Source of the DNA: a virus
IMG/VR virus record: IMGVR_UViG_3300042519_001442
Location: 1 to 35,157 of that record
Reading direction: 5' to 3' (one strand)
Length of the DNA stretch: 35,157 bases
The position numbers and the translations under genes are program-made. Below the pieces are notes generated by a model, which saw only the letters and a list, made by a program, of their open reading frames with translations, did no database searches and was not told the DNA's origin. This document shows positions 1 to 7,442 of this stretch, one piece after another (position 1 is the first letter of the stretch; each line of letters starts with the position of its first letter).

Positions 1-26
1 GTGGCAAGCCACGCGATAAGCGGGGG

Positions 27-35
27 GGGTGGTAA
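27..35. other. Possible cos core, left copy (GGGTGGTAA)
   Basis: A run of eight G (22-29) is followed by TGGTAA, conserved in both copies (see 33988-34001) in otherwise diverged sequence, about 45 bases upstream of the small terminase start in the right copy. GC-rich overhangs ending in GGTGGTAA are, from memory, known cohesive ends of some actinobacterial phages. The position beside terS fits a cos site, but nothing here shows cleavage. Confidence 0.25.
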
Positions 36-69
36 AAGATTCCTTTGAGGCCCTTTTCCCCTGTTTTCC

Positions 70-534
70 TCATGTGCCGCGGACACGGCGCAGACCGCTC
101 TCCATGCGTGTGCGGAAGCACGCTACTTGCTGCACCACCGATACCCGGGAGCAGCCGAGTAGTTTTGAAATTTGTTTATGCGTCAGCTTGGAACCGATTC
201 CTAGGCCGATACGGACCACCTCTGCCTGCCCACGTAGCACCGGGCAGCGCTTGCCTCCGATCGTGTCGAGCACGACAGCCAGGACGGTGAGCACCTCGTC
301 CCTGGTATAGGTCGCCGGCCTCACTGTCGCGTCAGCTCCTTCGGTCTGTCTGATACGGAAGCAGGCGCGTGCCTCATCGAGCTCCATGACTGTGTCACCT
401 GATCGGGGCAGCTCGCGGTAAGGACGGAAGCCGTTGGCCCTAGCCTTGGCCTGAGCCTTGGGAGACAGGGAGTCGAAGTGAGCATCGACGGCGCGTTGAT
501 GCTCTAGCGGGATGTTGTCCTGAGTCTCGGCCAC
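70..534 (-). CDS. HTH DNA-binding protein (left copy)
   Basis: This encodes a 154-residue protein if started at GTG 534. A TTG 21 bases further upstream keeps the frame open, but the right copy only supports the GTG start. The N-terminal half is charged and variable between the two copies. The C-terminal half holds a helix-turn-helix (roughly residues 116-140, with KLTHKQISKLLGCSRVSVVQ) and a stretch of nearly 60 residues identical in both copies. It lies between the iteron region and the small terminase, so it could bind the iterons as a regulator or replication initiator, or act at the packaging site. No named family was recognised. No clear Shine-Dalgarno sequence precedes the GTG. Confidence 0.85.
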   Translation of the reverse strand: MAETQDNIPLEHQRAVDAHFDSLSPKAQAKARANGFRPYRELPRSGDTVMELDEARACFRIRQTEGADATVRPATYTRDEVLTVLAVVLDTIGGKRCPVLRGQAEVVRIGLGIGSKLTHKQISKLLGCSRVSVVQQVACFRTRMESGLRRVRGT

Positions 535-861
535 TTGCCTAGTTGTAGGGGTCAAGGTGGCTTGAAGTGAAACTATAACCCGACAACGTGCGTTTGCATC
601 TGTTTGCAGTCGTTTGCAGGACTTGCAAACACCTTAACCCATTGACCAGCAACGGACTTGCGAACGACTACTACTACTACCTACAACTATATAGATAGAT
701 ATATATAGAGAGAGAGAGAAGAAGGGGAGAGGGGAGGGGGTATCCTATAAAGGGGGCTATAGTGCGGGGAAGTTGCAAACACCGACTTGCAGACGTAAAG
801 CCTTACCACTGCAGACGTTTAGCACGTTTGCAGAGTAGGCCGAAACTGTTGCAACAGACCG
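535..861. other. Iteron and AT-rich intergenic region, likely origin or operator (left copy)
   Basis: The 327-base gap between the primase stop and the HTH start has no gene. In order it holds three direct GTTTGCA repeats and one inverted copy (592-630), an AT-rich and TA-stepped stretch (about 667-706), a polypurine tract (about 707-740), a CCTATAAAGGGGGCTATAG segment, then more TGCAAAC/GTTTGCA copies at 774-780 and 826-832. Iterons flanking a low-melting stretch beside a primase gene are typical of replication origins. The same sites could equally be operators for the HTH protein. Confidence 0.55.
592..630. repeat. Iterons: GTTTGCA at 10-bp spacing plus inverted copy (left)
   Basis: GTTTGCA occurs at 592-598, 602-608 and 612-618, exactly one per 10 bases, followed by its inverse TGCAAAC at 624-630. 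The spacing puts all sites on one face of the helix. The same spacing is kept in the right copy although some bases differ. Confidence 0.75.
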
Positions 862-3495
862 TTAGTCGAGGAAAGCCGACCTCGGAATCCTGACCGCTCG
901 GTGTATCGACGCGCCAAAACGGACGCCCGCCACGTGGGCCGCACCCGGGACTCTTGCAAACTGATCCTTCCACTTGTCAGCCCAGGACGTGTCCATGAAC
1001 AGGGTCCGCAGGGCCGGGTGGTGGTTGGAGATGGCCACGGTATCGTCCTCCAGTCGGATGCCTGAGCGCTGCAGGTTGAGGCGCAGGTTGTCGGCCTCGT
1101 CCACGGTGACCTCGGTCGAGTAGTAAGCCTGCACCAGTTCGCCGATGGATCGGGTGTAGGTGTGGTCGCCCTGCTCGAAGCGGATGGACTTATCGAGGAG
1201 CCAAGCGAGGGCTCGGACTTCGTCCTGGTCAGCCTCGTCGGGCATGAAGCCGTGCCAGTTCTGCTTATCGACCCAAGCGGTGGCATCCTCAAGGGAAAGG
1301 ACTCGCGTGGAGGTCAGGGAGAAAGCCCCGGATAGGAGAGCCCCCAGTTGGTCGCCGATGCGCTGGTCGCCGAGCTTGATGGCCACGGCCTTGGCGAATG
1401 TGCGGGCGTTGGCGGTGATGGAGAGGGCGTTAGCCAGGGCGCGGGAGCGGATGCCCTCGGCATACTCCGGGCGGGCTACCGTCTCGGCCCAGAGTGCTTT
1501 CAGCTGCTCGAAGCGTTCGCGGCCTCCGTCGGTGTTGTCCTTCCGCAGTTCGAGGGAGGTGATACGGCTGGTGTCGGCGCGCTGGTTGGCGGCCACGCCG
1601 ATGGACGCGAAGGCGAAGCAGGAACGGATCTGGTACTCGTGCGCCTTGCCGGATGCGGAGCCCTTGCCGATGCCTGCGCCGGTCTCAGCTGAGGCGGCAC
1701 GGGCGAGTTCGAGGATGGACTGCATACGCATCTGGCCGCGCTTGTCTTCGGACTCGGCCTCGTCGAACACGACAGGCAGGGCGTCGGACTTGAGGCGCTG
1801 ACGGATGTAAGCCTCGGTGGTCGCGGACTGGACGGACAGGGCGAGACGGCCAACGAGAGGGTCGAGGATGTTGTTGAGCAGCCAAGTCTTGCCGGAGCCG
1901 GACGGACCGTTGACCCAGATGTGCGGACGCCAGGAGAGCACGCCGCAGATCGGGGCGATGACGCACCAGCCTGCGAAGAACTTGGAGAAGATGGGCTCCT
2001 TCCAGTTCATCATATCGGTGAGCTGCATGAGGCGCGCGGCCTCGACGTTGGAGATGGGTTCAGCCTGGTCGGCCTCTAGGCGCTGGCCTTGGGTGTAAAT
2101 CCACTTGGACTGCCAAGAGGGGATGGTGCGCTCTTCGTTGCCGATCAGGAGACGGTCGCCTGCGTGGAACAGGACCTGCTCGCCATCGACCCAACAGCCA
2201 CGGCCACGGACGCGGCGGGGGGCGAAGATGCCTTCGCGGTGGCTGGCTTGGATGAGAGCGTTGGCGGCGGCCTTCCAGTCAGCGCCGTCACGCCCGGGGA
2301 AGTGAGTCTCCCACCAGTTGGCTCCAGCGAGACGCAGGAACGGCAGGTGCTTGTGGTCGCTGGCGGTGAGGCTGACGATCTGCTGGCTGGAGTCGGGGAG
2401 GTAGAAGTAAACGCCCTCATCATGACCGAGGACGCGGAACGGCCACGGCTCTTCGGTGACGGGGTCGGGCTCGTGCAGGGGCTGGGCGTCGAGGTTGGCG
2501 TAGTCGATGGCCTCGAGCACTTCGGGCGGGGGAGGGGTGGAATCGGCCGGCGGGGGAGTGGGCTCGCCCTTGATGTGAGCGCGGACTCGCTCGGTGTCCC
2601 AGCCCTCGGCCTCAGCGTCGGCGAGGTCCCAGCCTTCGGCCACGCCGGTGGGCGGGGTGACGATGCGGACGTTGGGCAGTTGCTTGCGGATGAGCTCGAT
2701 GCACTTGCGCCCGGGCTCGTCGGCATCAGGCCAGAACAGGACCTTGCGCTCGGCGAGCGGGGACCAGTCGGCAAGGCTGACGGCCTTCGAGCCACCCGAC
2801 CAGGTCGTGACGGCGAGGTGAGGCATCAGGCGCTGCGCGGCGTCGGCGGTCTTCTCGCCCTCGACGATGAGCACCCAGCCAGTCGAAGCGACGACGCGAG
2901 GCAGGGCGTAAAGCGGGCGGGGCTTGGCGAAGGACTTCCAGCGCCAGCCTTCGCGGCCTGAGGTATGCTTGCACCAGGTGATGGGGAGGACTTCCTTGGA
3001 GCCGTCGGCAAGGTTGAACCTGCAGATCAGGCCGACGCGGTGGCCTTCGGCGGTGTGATACGTCCATGTCGCGACAGGCTGGCCGTGCTTGTAATGGTTC
3101 AGGTCGGGCTCATGGCAGCCCTCGGGAGCGTGGGCCATCGGCTCCCACTCGGAGGCGGCTGACGGCTTGGACTCATACTCGGCCTTGCTGGCGGTGGCCG
3201 TGAGGTTGCCGAGGGAAAGGCGTTCGGTCAGTTCGCGGGCGGCCTCGCCCTGCTTGCATCCACGGATCGCGGCAAGGAGGGAGATTGGGTCGGAGCCCTT
3301 GAGGTCACCGGCGAAGTCGGCCCACTTCCCGTTGGTCAGGTTGATGGACAGGGACGAGCCGGGCTCTCCGTTGATGGAGCCGACGCGGAACTCGTGGCCG
3401 TCCTTCTTGCCTGCGGGGAACCATTCACAGCAGAGGGATTCAAGTGAGCCGAGCGCGGCGGCGTTGACGGCGGCGAAGTCGAGACGGGAAGTCAT
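862..3495 (-). CDS. Primase-helicase (TOPRIM plus P-loop ATPase)
   Basis: This 877-residue protein should make primers and unwind DNA at the phage fork. The N-terminal part (about 35-95) resembles a CHC2-like primase domain without the zinc cysteines (KWADFAGDLKGSDPISLLAA). A TOPRIM core follows, with IVEGEK at about 210 and DAD at about 257. The C-terminal DUF927-like ATPase has Walker A GPSGSGKT at about 530 and Walker B VVFDEAE at about 575. A proline-rich linker (about 310-325) separates the halves. The ATG at 3495 is chosen over an upstream TTG because the TCCCGCAC start box lies 3 nt before it. It follows the VRR-NUC gene in the same operon and ends beside the iterons. Confidence 0.9.
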   Translation of the reverse strand: MTSRLDFAAVNAAALGSLESLCCEWFPAGKKDGHEFRVGSINGEPGSSLSINLTNGKWADFAGDLKGSDPISLLAAIRGCKQGEAARELTERLSLGNLTATASKAEYESKPSAASEWEPMAHAPEGCHEPDLNHYKHGQPVATWTYHTAEGHRVGLICRFNLADGSKEVLPITWCKHTSGREGWRWKSFAKPRPLYALPRVVASTGWVLIVEGEKTADAAQRLMPHLAVTTWSGGSKAVSLADWSPLAERKVLFWPDADEPGRKCIELIRKQLPNVRIVTPPTGVAEGWDLADAEAEGWDTERVRAHIKGEPTPPPADSTPPPPEVLEAIDYANLDAQPLHEPDPVTEEPWPFRVLGHDEGVYFYLPDSSQQIVSLTASDHKHLPFLRLAGANWWETHFPGRDGADWKAAANALIQASHREGIFAPRRVRGRGCWVDGEQVLFHAGDRLLIGNEERTIPSWQSKWIYTQGQRLEADQAEPISNVEAARLMQLTDMMNWKEPIFSKFFAGWCVIAPICGVLSWRPHIWVNGPSGSGKTWLLNNILDPLVGRLALSVQSATTEAYIRQRLKSDALPVVFDEAESEDKRGQMRMQSILELARAASAETGAGIGKGSASGKAHEYQIRSCFAFASIGVAANQRADTSRITSLELRKDNTDGGRERFEQLKALWAETVARPEYAEGIRSRALANALSITANARTFAKAVAIKLGDQRIGDQLGALLSGAFSLTSTRVLSLEDATAWVDKQNWHGFMPDEADQDEVRALAWLLDKSIRFEQGDHTYTRSIGELVQAYYSTEVTVDEADNLRLNLQRSGIRLEDDTVAISNHHPALRTLFMDTSWADKWKDQFARVPGAAHVAGVRFGASIHRAVRIPRSAFLD

Positions 3496-3498
3496 AAG

Positions 3499-3506
3499 GT
3501 GCGGGA
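3499..3506 (-). promoter_or_regulatory. TCCCGCAC start box before the primase
   Basis: TCCCGCAC reads on the minus strand and ends 3 nt before the primase ATG. No Shine-Dalgarno sequence is present here. The sequence further upstream (ACCGTTGCCAA) resembles that before the ligase (ACCTTTGCCTA), so the shared element is longer than eight bases at these two genes. Confidence 0.6.
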
Positions 3507-3533
3507 TTGGCAACGGTGTCCCGCCCCGAGGGG

Positions 3534-3875
3534 TCAGGCAACCAGAAAAGATATATCATCCACCGACCTAGCCACGACCGCGATGCCCCCGGCCTTCTGG
3601 ACGGCGGCCTGCCACGTCTCCTGCTCAGGGGATAGCCGACCTGATGGGGTCTTGACCTCAATCGATACGAAGCGGGCGAAGCGTTGGCCGACCATGGCGG
3701 GGGTGATGACCACGGACTGCCAGCCGATCAGGTCAGCGGAGCCAGTGCACAGGCCGTAGCGGACCAGGCGGTTGTTGCGGTCCTTGATGGCGCCGACGTT
3801 GTTGCGGAAGACCCGAAGCCCGGGCGTCTGTCCCAGGGCCAGCCTGATGTCCTGCTGGATGGCGGCCTCGCTCAT
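3534..3875 (-). CDS. VRR-NUC domain nuclease
   Basis: The 113-residue protein is almost exactly one VRR-NUC domain, a PD-(D/E)XK-fold nuclease of phages and repair enzymes that acts on branched or nicked DNA. The N-terminus has IQQDI and RVFRNNVG. The catalytic pattern is visible as GSAD (Asp48), then ExK (Glu73, Lys75) and Gln85 in LSPEQ, followed by the typical GGIAVVARS strand. It overlaps the helicase stop by 4 bases and precedes the primase, so it is translated from the replication operon. A role in resolving branched recombination or replication intermediates fits, but the actual substrate is inferred from the family. Confidence 0.88.
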   Translation of the reverse strand: MSEAAIQQDIRLALGQTPGLRVFRNNVGAIKDRNNRLVRYGLCTGSADLIGWQSVVITPAMVGQRFARFVSIEVKTPSGRLSPEQETWQAAVQKAGGIAVVARSVDDISFLVA

Positions 3876-5245
3876 TTCTTCTGCCGTGCCTTGAACACGT
3901 TGTGCGCCCAGCCGTAAGGGTTCTTCATACCGCGAGCCTTGCCGACCTTGATGAGGTCCTCGAGCGTCTGCGCCGTGCCCTGCTCCCGCTTGCGCTGCCG
4001 AACTGCCTCTCGGGCCTTCAGCTCTTCGAGCTCGCCATCGACGACGTCAGGGATGCGGTCCTTGATTTCGTAGACGTGCAGGCACTGCGGACAGGTCGGG
4101 CTAGGGGTGTGGACGGCGAAGCACTCCGGGCACTGGCGGGTATCGGCCACGTCGTCCTGCGGTCCTCGCTTGCCTCGCTTCTTGATGCCGTCGAGCGACC
4201 AGTCGCGAACCTCTTCGGCTAGGCCGTGCCGCCTGCAGTTGCCCACGTGGTCGAGGATGATGGCGCGGGGCTTGTTCGGTGCTGGCCTGAGCACTCGCCC
4301 GATCTGCTGAAGGTGCAGGGAAAGGGACGCGGTAGGGCGTAGCAGGATGGCCACGGCCACGCATGGCAGGTCGAAGCCCTCTGACACGATATCGACCGAG
4401 ACGAGGCCATGCAGCTGACCTGAGCCCAGGGCGGCGACGCGGGCCGCGCGCTCCTCCTTGGAGAGCGTGCCGTCGATGACCTTGAAGCGATAGCCTGATG
4501 CGTTGAACGCGGCGGCCACGTTCTCGGCGTGCTTGAGCCCCGTGCAGAACACGATGCAGGGCTGGCCCTCGGCATACTTGCGGTAGTGGGTGACAGCGTC
4601 GCCGGTGATGGTCGGCTTGTCCATGCGCTCGGCGACCTCGGCGCGGTTGAAGTCTCCGGCTGTCTTATGCACGCCGTCCATGCTTACGGTCTTGGGCGCG
4701 TAATACACTGGTTTACATAGGAATCCCTTCTCGATGAGGTCGGACACCTCGGGGCCACGGATCAGGTCGTCGAACACTTGGCCGAGTCCCTTGCCGTCGA
4801 GCCGTGCCGGTGTCGCGGTGACGCCGAGCACGCGGGCTTGCGGCCACTGTGCCAGGACGGACGCCCATGCGCCTGCGGTGGCGTGGTGTGCCTCGTCAAT
4901 TACGATCAGGTCGGGAGGCACGACGCGGTCGAACCTGCGGACGAGCGTCTGCACGCTGGCCACCTGCGTCAGTTGGTTGCGGTCAGGCGTGAGCCCTGCG
5001 GCGATGAGGCCGTGCGGCACGTCCATGGACGCAAGCGAGCGGTGGCACTGCTCCAGGAGTTCGGCGCGGTGGACGAGGATGAGCGTGCGGTTGCCCTTGG
5101 CCGCAGCTGAGGCCGTCACGTAGGAGAACATGACGGTCTTGCCGGAGCCGGTGGGGGCGACGAGCAGGGGCTTGCGTCGGCCTGCGCGGAAGGCTTCGCG
5201 GACTTGGTCAACAGCGGCCTGCTGGTATAGACGGAGAGGGAACAC
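3872..5245 (-). CDS. SF2 DEAD/DEAH-box helicase
   Basis: This 457-residue superfamily 2 helicase has motif I APTGSGKT (30-37), motif II DEAH (117-120), motif III TATP (143-146) and motif VI QIGRVLRP near residue 315. A four-cysteine zinc-ribbon-like segment (CPEC then CPQC, about 372-390) follows the second RecA domain. It belongs to the RadD/SSL2-like DNA helicases common in phages. The start is GTG at 5245, directly abutting TCCCGCAC. It is the first gene of the minus-strand replication operon and diverges from the plus-strand block. The likely job is strand separation or branch migration during replication and recombination. Confidence 0.93.
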   Translation of the reverse strand: MFPLRLYQQAAVDQVREAFRAGRRKPLLVAPTGSGKTVMFSYVTASAAAKGNRTLILVHRAELLEQCHRSLASMDVPHGLIAAGLTPDRNQLTQVASVQTLVRRFDRVVPPDLIVIDEAHHATAGAWASVLAQWPQARVLGVTATPARLDGKGLGQVFDDLIRGPEVSDLIEKGFLCKPVYYAPKTVSMDGVHKTAGDFNRAEVAERMDKPTITGDAVTHYRKYAEGQPCIVFCTGLKHAENVAAAFNASGYRFKVIDGTLSKEERAARVAALGSGQLHGLVSVDIVSEGFDLPCVAVAILLRPTASLSLHLQQIGRVLRPAPNKPRAIILDHVGNCRRHGLAEEVRDWSLDGIKKRGKRGPQDDVADTRQCPECFAVHTPSPTCPQCLHVYEIKDRIPDVVDGELEELKAREAVRQRKREQGTAQTLEDLIKVGKARGMKNPYGWAHNVFKARQKK

Positions 5246-5253
5246 GTGCGGGA
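5246..5253 (-). promoter_or_regulatory. TCCCGCAC start box before the SF2 helicase
   Basis: The box touches the GTG start codon with no spacer. This supports GTG 5245 as the true start, since there is no Shine-Dalgarno sequence and no alternative start nearby. Confidence 0.6.
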
Positions 5254-5345
5254 GACGTTCACCATAGGGTCATTCCAATCGGTTGCCAGAATTATAACGC
5301 TTTGTGGTTTACAGCGGAAGTCCTGCCGCCAGTGTGACCGAGCAA
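5254..5345. promoter_or_regulatory. Divergent promoter region between helicase and plus-strand operon
   Basis: This short gap separates divergent operons and must contain promoters for both. On the minus strand a perfect TATAAT (plus-strand 5291-5296) lies about 45 bases before the helicase GTG, but no good -35 sits at the usual distance. On the plus strand TTGCCA (5284-5289) and TTTACA (5308-5313) are weak candidates. The call rests on the arrangement and the one -10 match. Confidence 0.4.
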
Positions 5346-5353
5346 TCCCGCAC
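5346..5353 (+). promoter_or_regulatory. TCCCGCAC start box before the histone-fold-like gene
   Basis: TCCCGCAC ends 1 nt before the ATG at 5355. It fixes that ATG rather than the in-frame one at 5304 as the start. Confidence 0.6.
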
Positions 5354-5354
5354 C

Positions 5355-5549
5355 ATGACTACCCAATACATCAAGACCGCCGCTGTCCGTAAGGCCGTAA
5401 AGGCCGCCGGCAAGCGCACCTCCACCGAGTACCTGGATGCCCTCGACCGCTACGTCGAGCGCGCGATCCAGCGAGCCATCGCCGAACACAACGGCGGCAA
5501 GAAGACCGTCGATGCGTCCGTCGCCGGTCACACCCTCGGCAACCGATAA
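5355..5549 (+). CDS. Small histone-fold-like DNA-binding protein (candidate)
   Basis: This 64-residue basic protein opens the plus-strand operon. Residues 11-56 follow the order of a minimal histone fold: a short helix (VRKAVKAAG), KRTS, a long helix (TEYLDALDRYVERAIQRAIAEHN), a GGKKTV loop and a short final helix. Archaeal and bacterial histones share the Ser start of helix 2, the central Ala-Leu and the (R/K)KT(V/I) loop. The acidic residue usual a few positions after that Thr is not conserved here. If real, it would coat or bend DNA as a dimer. Alternatives are another short helical DNA-binding protein or a ribbon-free regulator. Start chosen from the upstream TCCCGCAC box. Confidence 0.45.
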   Translation: MTTQYIKTAAVRKAVKAAGKRTSTEYLDALDRYVERAIQRAIAEHNGGKKTVDASVAGHTLGNR

Positions 5550-5553
5550 GACC

Positions 5554-5694
5554 ATGAAGTCCCTGATCGCCCTGACGTTCATCGTCATCTTCGGCTGGCT
5601 GGCCGTCGTCACCTTCTGCGGTCCTGAACTGGCCCGCGCCATCAACGGCCCGGAGCCGGTCAAGGCCAAGGTCACCCACCGCCGCGCCCGCTAA
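5554..5694 (+). CDS. 46-residue single-pass membrane protein
   Basis: It encodes one hydrophobic segment (about residues 3-23, SLIALTFIVIFGWLAVVTF) followed by a positively charged tail ending in RRAR. Only 4 bases separate it from the upstream gene and 4 from the next, so it is co-transcribed. It could be a host-envelope-targeting protein or a small inner-membrane protein of unknown purpose. No family recognised. The start is the first ATG after the upstream stop; no strong Shine-Dalgarno is seen. Confidence 0.6.
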   Translation: MKSLIALTFIVIFGWLAVVTFCGPELARAINGPEPVKAKVTHRRAR

Positions 5695-5698
5695 TTCC

Positions 5699-6001
5699 AT
5701 GAGCAAGAAACCCACCACCCCCCAGCCGCGTCACCGCGACGACCTCGGACGCAATGCCCTGGTCAACCTGCTGGAGAACATCGACGGCGCGCAGACCATG
5801 AAGGACGCAGGCAAGCCGCAGGAGGAAGTCATCGGCTACGTCGAGCAGGCCATCGCCGAGTTCAAGTCCACCCCGGGCGTCTCCTGCGACGGCGGGGCCA
5901 TCTTCTTCGGCATCACCCTCGGACGCATCACGCTCGACGTGACCTTCAGCGACCCCGCTGGCGAGGTGTCCGTCACCTACATGGCCAAGCGCCGCGACTA
6001 A
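5699..6001 (+). CDS. Hypothetical protein, 100 residues
   Basis: A soluble protein with a charged N-terminal tail rich in Pro, Arg and His, a helical middle (about 18-60) and a beta-rich end (AIFFGITLGRITLDVTF). No motif or family was recognised. It sits in the tightly packed plus-strand block. The next gene starts 11 bases after its stop and carries its own TCCCGCAC box. Confidence 0.65.
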   Translation: MSKKPTTPQPRHRDDLGRNALVNLLENIDGAQTMKDAGKPQEEVIGYVEQAIAEFKSTPGVSCDGGAIFFGITLGRITLDVTFSDPAGEVSVTYMAKRRD

Positions 6002-6003
6002 TC

Positions 6004-6011
6004 TCCCGCAC
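6004..6011 (+). promoter_or_regulatory. TCCCGCAC start box before the 6012 gene
   Basis: The box directly abuts the ATG at 6012 and is preceded by TAATC. The RecT start on the other strand has TAATCTCCC directly before its ATG, a shortened form of the same leader. Confidence 0.6.
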
Positions 6012-6314
6012 ATGATCCATAAACCCAAGAACATCGACGACGCAGGCCGTCTCCAAGCCTGCAAGGAACTCATCATCGAACACCGCAAGCAGGCCGGAGC
6101 CCGGGCAACCTACGAGCTCTACGGCATCCTGTTCGGCAGGAAGGTCGAACTCGACCGCATCGACCACGCCCCCACCTCCGGCGACTTCGCCTCCATGATT
6201 GGCAAGAAGCGCATCGCCTCGCTCTTCACGGCTTACGACCTGGTCGTGGAGTTCCGTGGCAACTGGAAGACCGACGATCAGGCCAAGGTCGTCGCATGGG
6301 AGGCCGCGCAGTAA
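6012..6314 (+). CDS. Hypothetical protein, 100 residues
   Basis: A soluble, mixed-charge protein with two predicted helical halves (about 10-50 and 62-95). No catalytic motif or known family is visible. It is the second plus-strand gene whose start is marked by the TCCCGCAC box, which suggests it is under the same control as the replication genes. The downstream gene begins 5 bases after its stop. Confidence 0.65.
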   Translation: MIHKPKNIDDAGRLQACKELIIEHRKQAGARATYELYGILFGRKVELDRIDHAPTSGDFASMIGKKRIASLFTAYDLVVEFRGNWKTDDQAKVVAWEAAQ

Positions 6315-6318
6315 GACC

Positions 6319-6621
6319 ATGCGCCCTGTCACGTCCAACGAGGTGGCCGCCATCAAGATGCGCCACTACTACGCCGCCAACAAGGAGAAGATGAAAGCCC
6401 GGGCTTATGCCTGGCGTGAGGCCAACCGCGAGAAGTACGTCTCCTACCAGAAGGCTTACGCAAAGGCTCACGCGGATAAGCACAAGGCCGCCATGGCCGC
6501 TTACTACCAGCGCAACAAGGAAGTCCTGAAGGCCAAGGCCAAGGCTTGGCAGCAGGCAAACCCTGACAAGGTGCGCGGCTACCGTCTCGCCCGTCTCGCC
6601 CGCATCTCCTCCAATGCCTGA
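6319..6621 (+). CDS. Lys/Ala-rich helical repeat protein related to the HNH N-terminus
   Basis: This 100-residue protein consists of tandem helical units of the type YYxxNKExxKAxAxAWxxANPDK. The same repeat forms the first half of the HNH endonuclease at 12178-12759, where it is fused to a nuclease. Here the nuclease half is absent. Such repeats in phage HNH proteins are thought to bind DNA, so this may be a free-standing DNA-binding protein or the remnant of a homing endonuclease. The ATG at 6319 is used because it follows the upstream stop closely; a long upstream extension of the frame is antisense-like noise. Confidence 0.7.
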   Translation: MRPVTSNEVAAIKMRHYYAANKEKMKARAYAWREANREKYVSYQKAYAKAHADKHKAAMAAYYQRNKEVLKAKAKAWQQANPDKVRGYRLARLARISSNA

Positions 6622-6997
6622 CCCCCTAGCCCACCATCCCTCCATGCTCATCGTCCGACCCGACTCCCTCCCCCGCTTCTGGTGGCTGTTCCCCTGGACT
6701 GTCTGCCGTCAGCTGCACAAGAACGCCGTGGCCCTCCGCTCGCTCTGCGACAGGCAGGACTCAGTGCTCAAGGACATGGCAAAGCCTCGTCCGCGCTGGT
6801 CTATCTGGATCAGCGGCCTGCCCGGTCCTGACCGCAAGTACCTGTTCGTCGATAACGACGGCAAGTGCGAGACTAAGACCGGCATCCAGTATGGCAGTAA
6901 GATTCACTTCTACAACGGAGCCTTCACGTCCTTCAAAGACCCCGAAGCCGCCATCGTGTTCTGCGATGACCTCAACAAGCGGGAGGAGCAGTCGTGA
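6614..6997 (+). CDS. Hypothetical protein, 127 residues
   Basis: The start ATG overlaps the upstream stop by 8 bases; an in-frame ATG at 6644 is an alternative. The N-terminus contains an aromatic stretch (FWWLFPW, about 22-28), too short for a clear membrane helix. The rest looks soluble, with a beta-rich centre. No family recognised. It overlaps the next gene by GTGA, so the two are translationally coupled. Confidence 0.65.
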   Translation: MPDPLAHHPSMLIVRPDSLPRFWWLFPWTVCRQLHKNAVALRSLCDRQDSVLKDMAKPRPRWSIWISGLPGPDRKYLFVDNDGKCETKTGIQYGSKIHFYNGAFTSFKDPEAAIVFCDDLNKREEQS

Positions 6998-7221
6998 GCT
7001 ACGAACTCTCCCCGCGTCAGATCGTGGCCCGCTACATGGCGTCCGAGGTCGAGTACGTCCAGCGCCTGCTCAAGGCCCGCGATATCGACGACCACCGGGC
7101 GAAGACCATGCTCCAGTCCTCCGCTGCCGAAGCCCTCAAGCACTGCGAGCCCGAGTCGCTTGCCATCGTGACCGAGGTCAAGCGCGGCACGGCGTCCTAC
7201 TACATCACCGAAACCCGATGA
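6994..7221 (+). CDS. Hypothetical protein, 75 residues
   Basis: It starts at GTG 6994 within a GTGA overlap, preceded by a clear Shine-Dalgarno sequence (GGGAGGAG, 6981-6988). The protein is mostly helical with a beta-like end (VTEVKRGTASYYITE). Its function is unknown. It ends in an ATGA overlap with the next gene. Confidence 0.65.
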   Translation: MSYELSPRQIVARYMASEVEYVQRLLKARDIDDHRAKTMLQSSAAEALKHCEPESLAIVTEVKRGTASYYITETR

Positions 7222-7442
7222 ACGATTACAACCGAAGCCGTATGATACCCCTGCACATCGCCGACCAGGCGGTGGCCAACTGCGAGGCCGAGATCCAGAA
7301 GCTGAGAGACGAGAACGCCCGGCTCCGCAAGGCCGGGGACACCCTCATGGCGGCCTACTGCATGGGCGACAAGAACAAGGAACGCTGGGCAGAATATCCC
7401 GTCGTCCGCGAATGGCTGGCCGCCAAGGGGGAACTTTCATGA
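7218..7442 (+). CDS. Small coiled-coil protein
   Basis: This 74-residue protein has a heptad-like coiled coil at about residues 17-45 (EAEIQKLRDENARLRKAGD). The coil and the following KAGDTLMAAY resemble the end of the 7986 gene product, suggesting an internal duplication or shared module in this block. ATGA overlaps are present at both ends. No function recognised. Confidence 0.65.
   Translation: MNDYNRSRMIPLHIADQAVANCEAEIQKLRDENARLRKAGDTLMAAYCMGDKNKERWAEYPVVREWLAAKGELS

Larger units (their letters stand above)
1..1190. repeat. Left copy of a diverged terminal duplication
   Basis: This segment aligns end to end with 33967-35157 with only small indels. It holds the region upstream of the small terminase, the HTH gene, the iteron region and the last part of the primase. 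The copies are not identical: the primase part has 3 base differences in about 329, all synonymous, while the HTH gene has 17 amino-acid changes. Identical ends would mean a circular or terminally redundant genome; divergence points to two strains or two genomes joined. Confidence 0.95.

Noticed and set aside
707-740. GA-repeat tract as a simple sequencing or assembly artefact
   Set aside because: It is present in both diverged copies with small differences, so it is a real part of the region.
2089-2961. Plus-strand frame of 290 codons
   Set aside because: Antisense to the primase with its TOPRIM and P-loop motifs; low-complexity translation.
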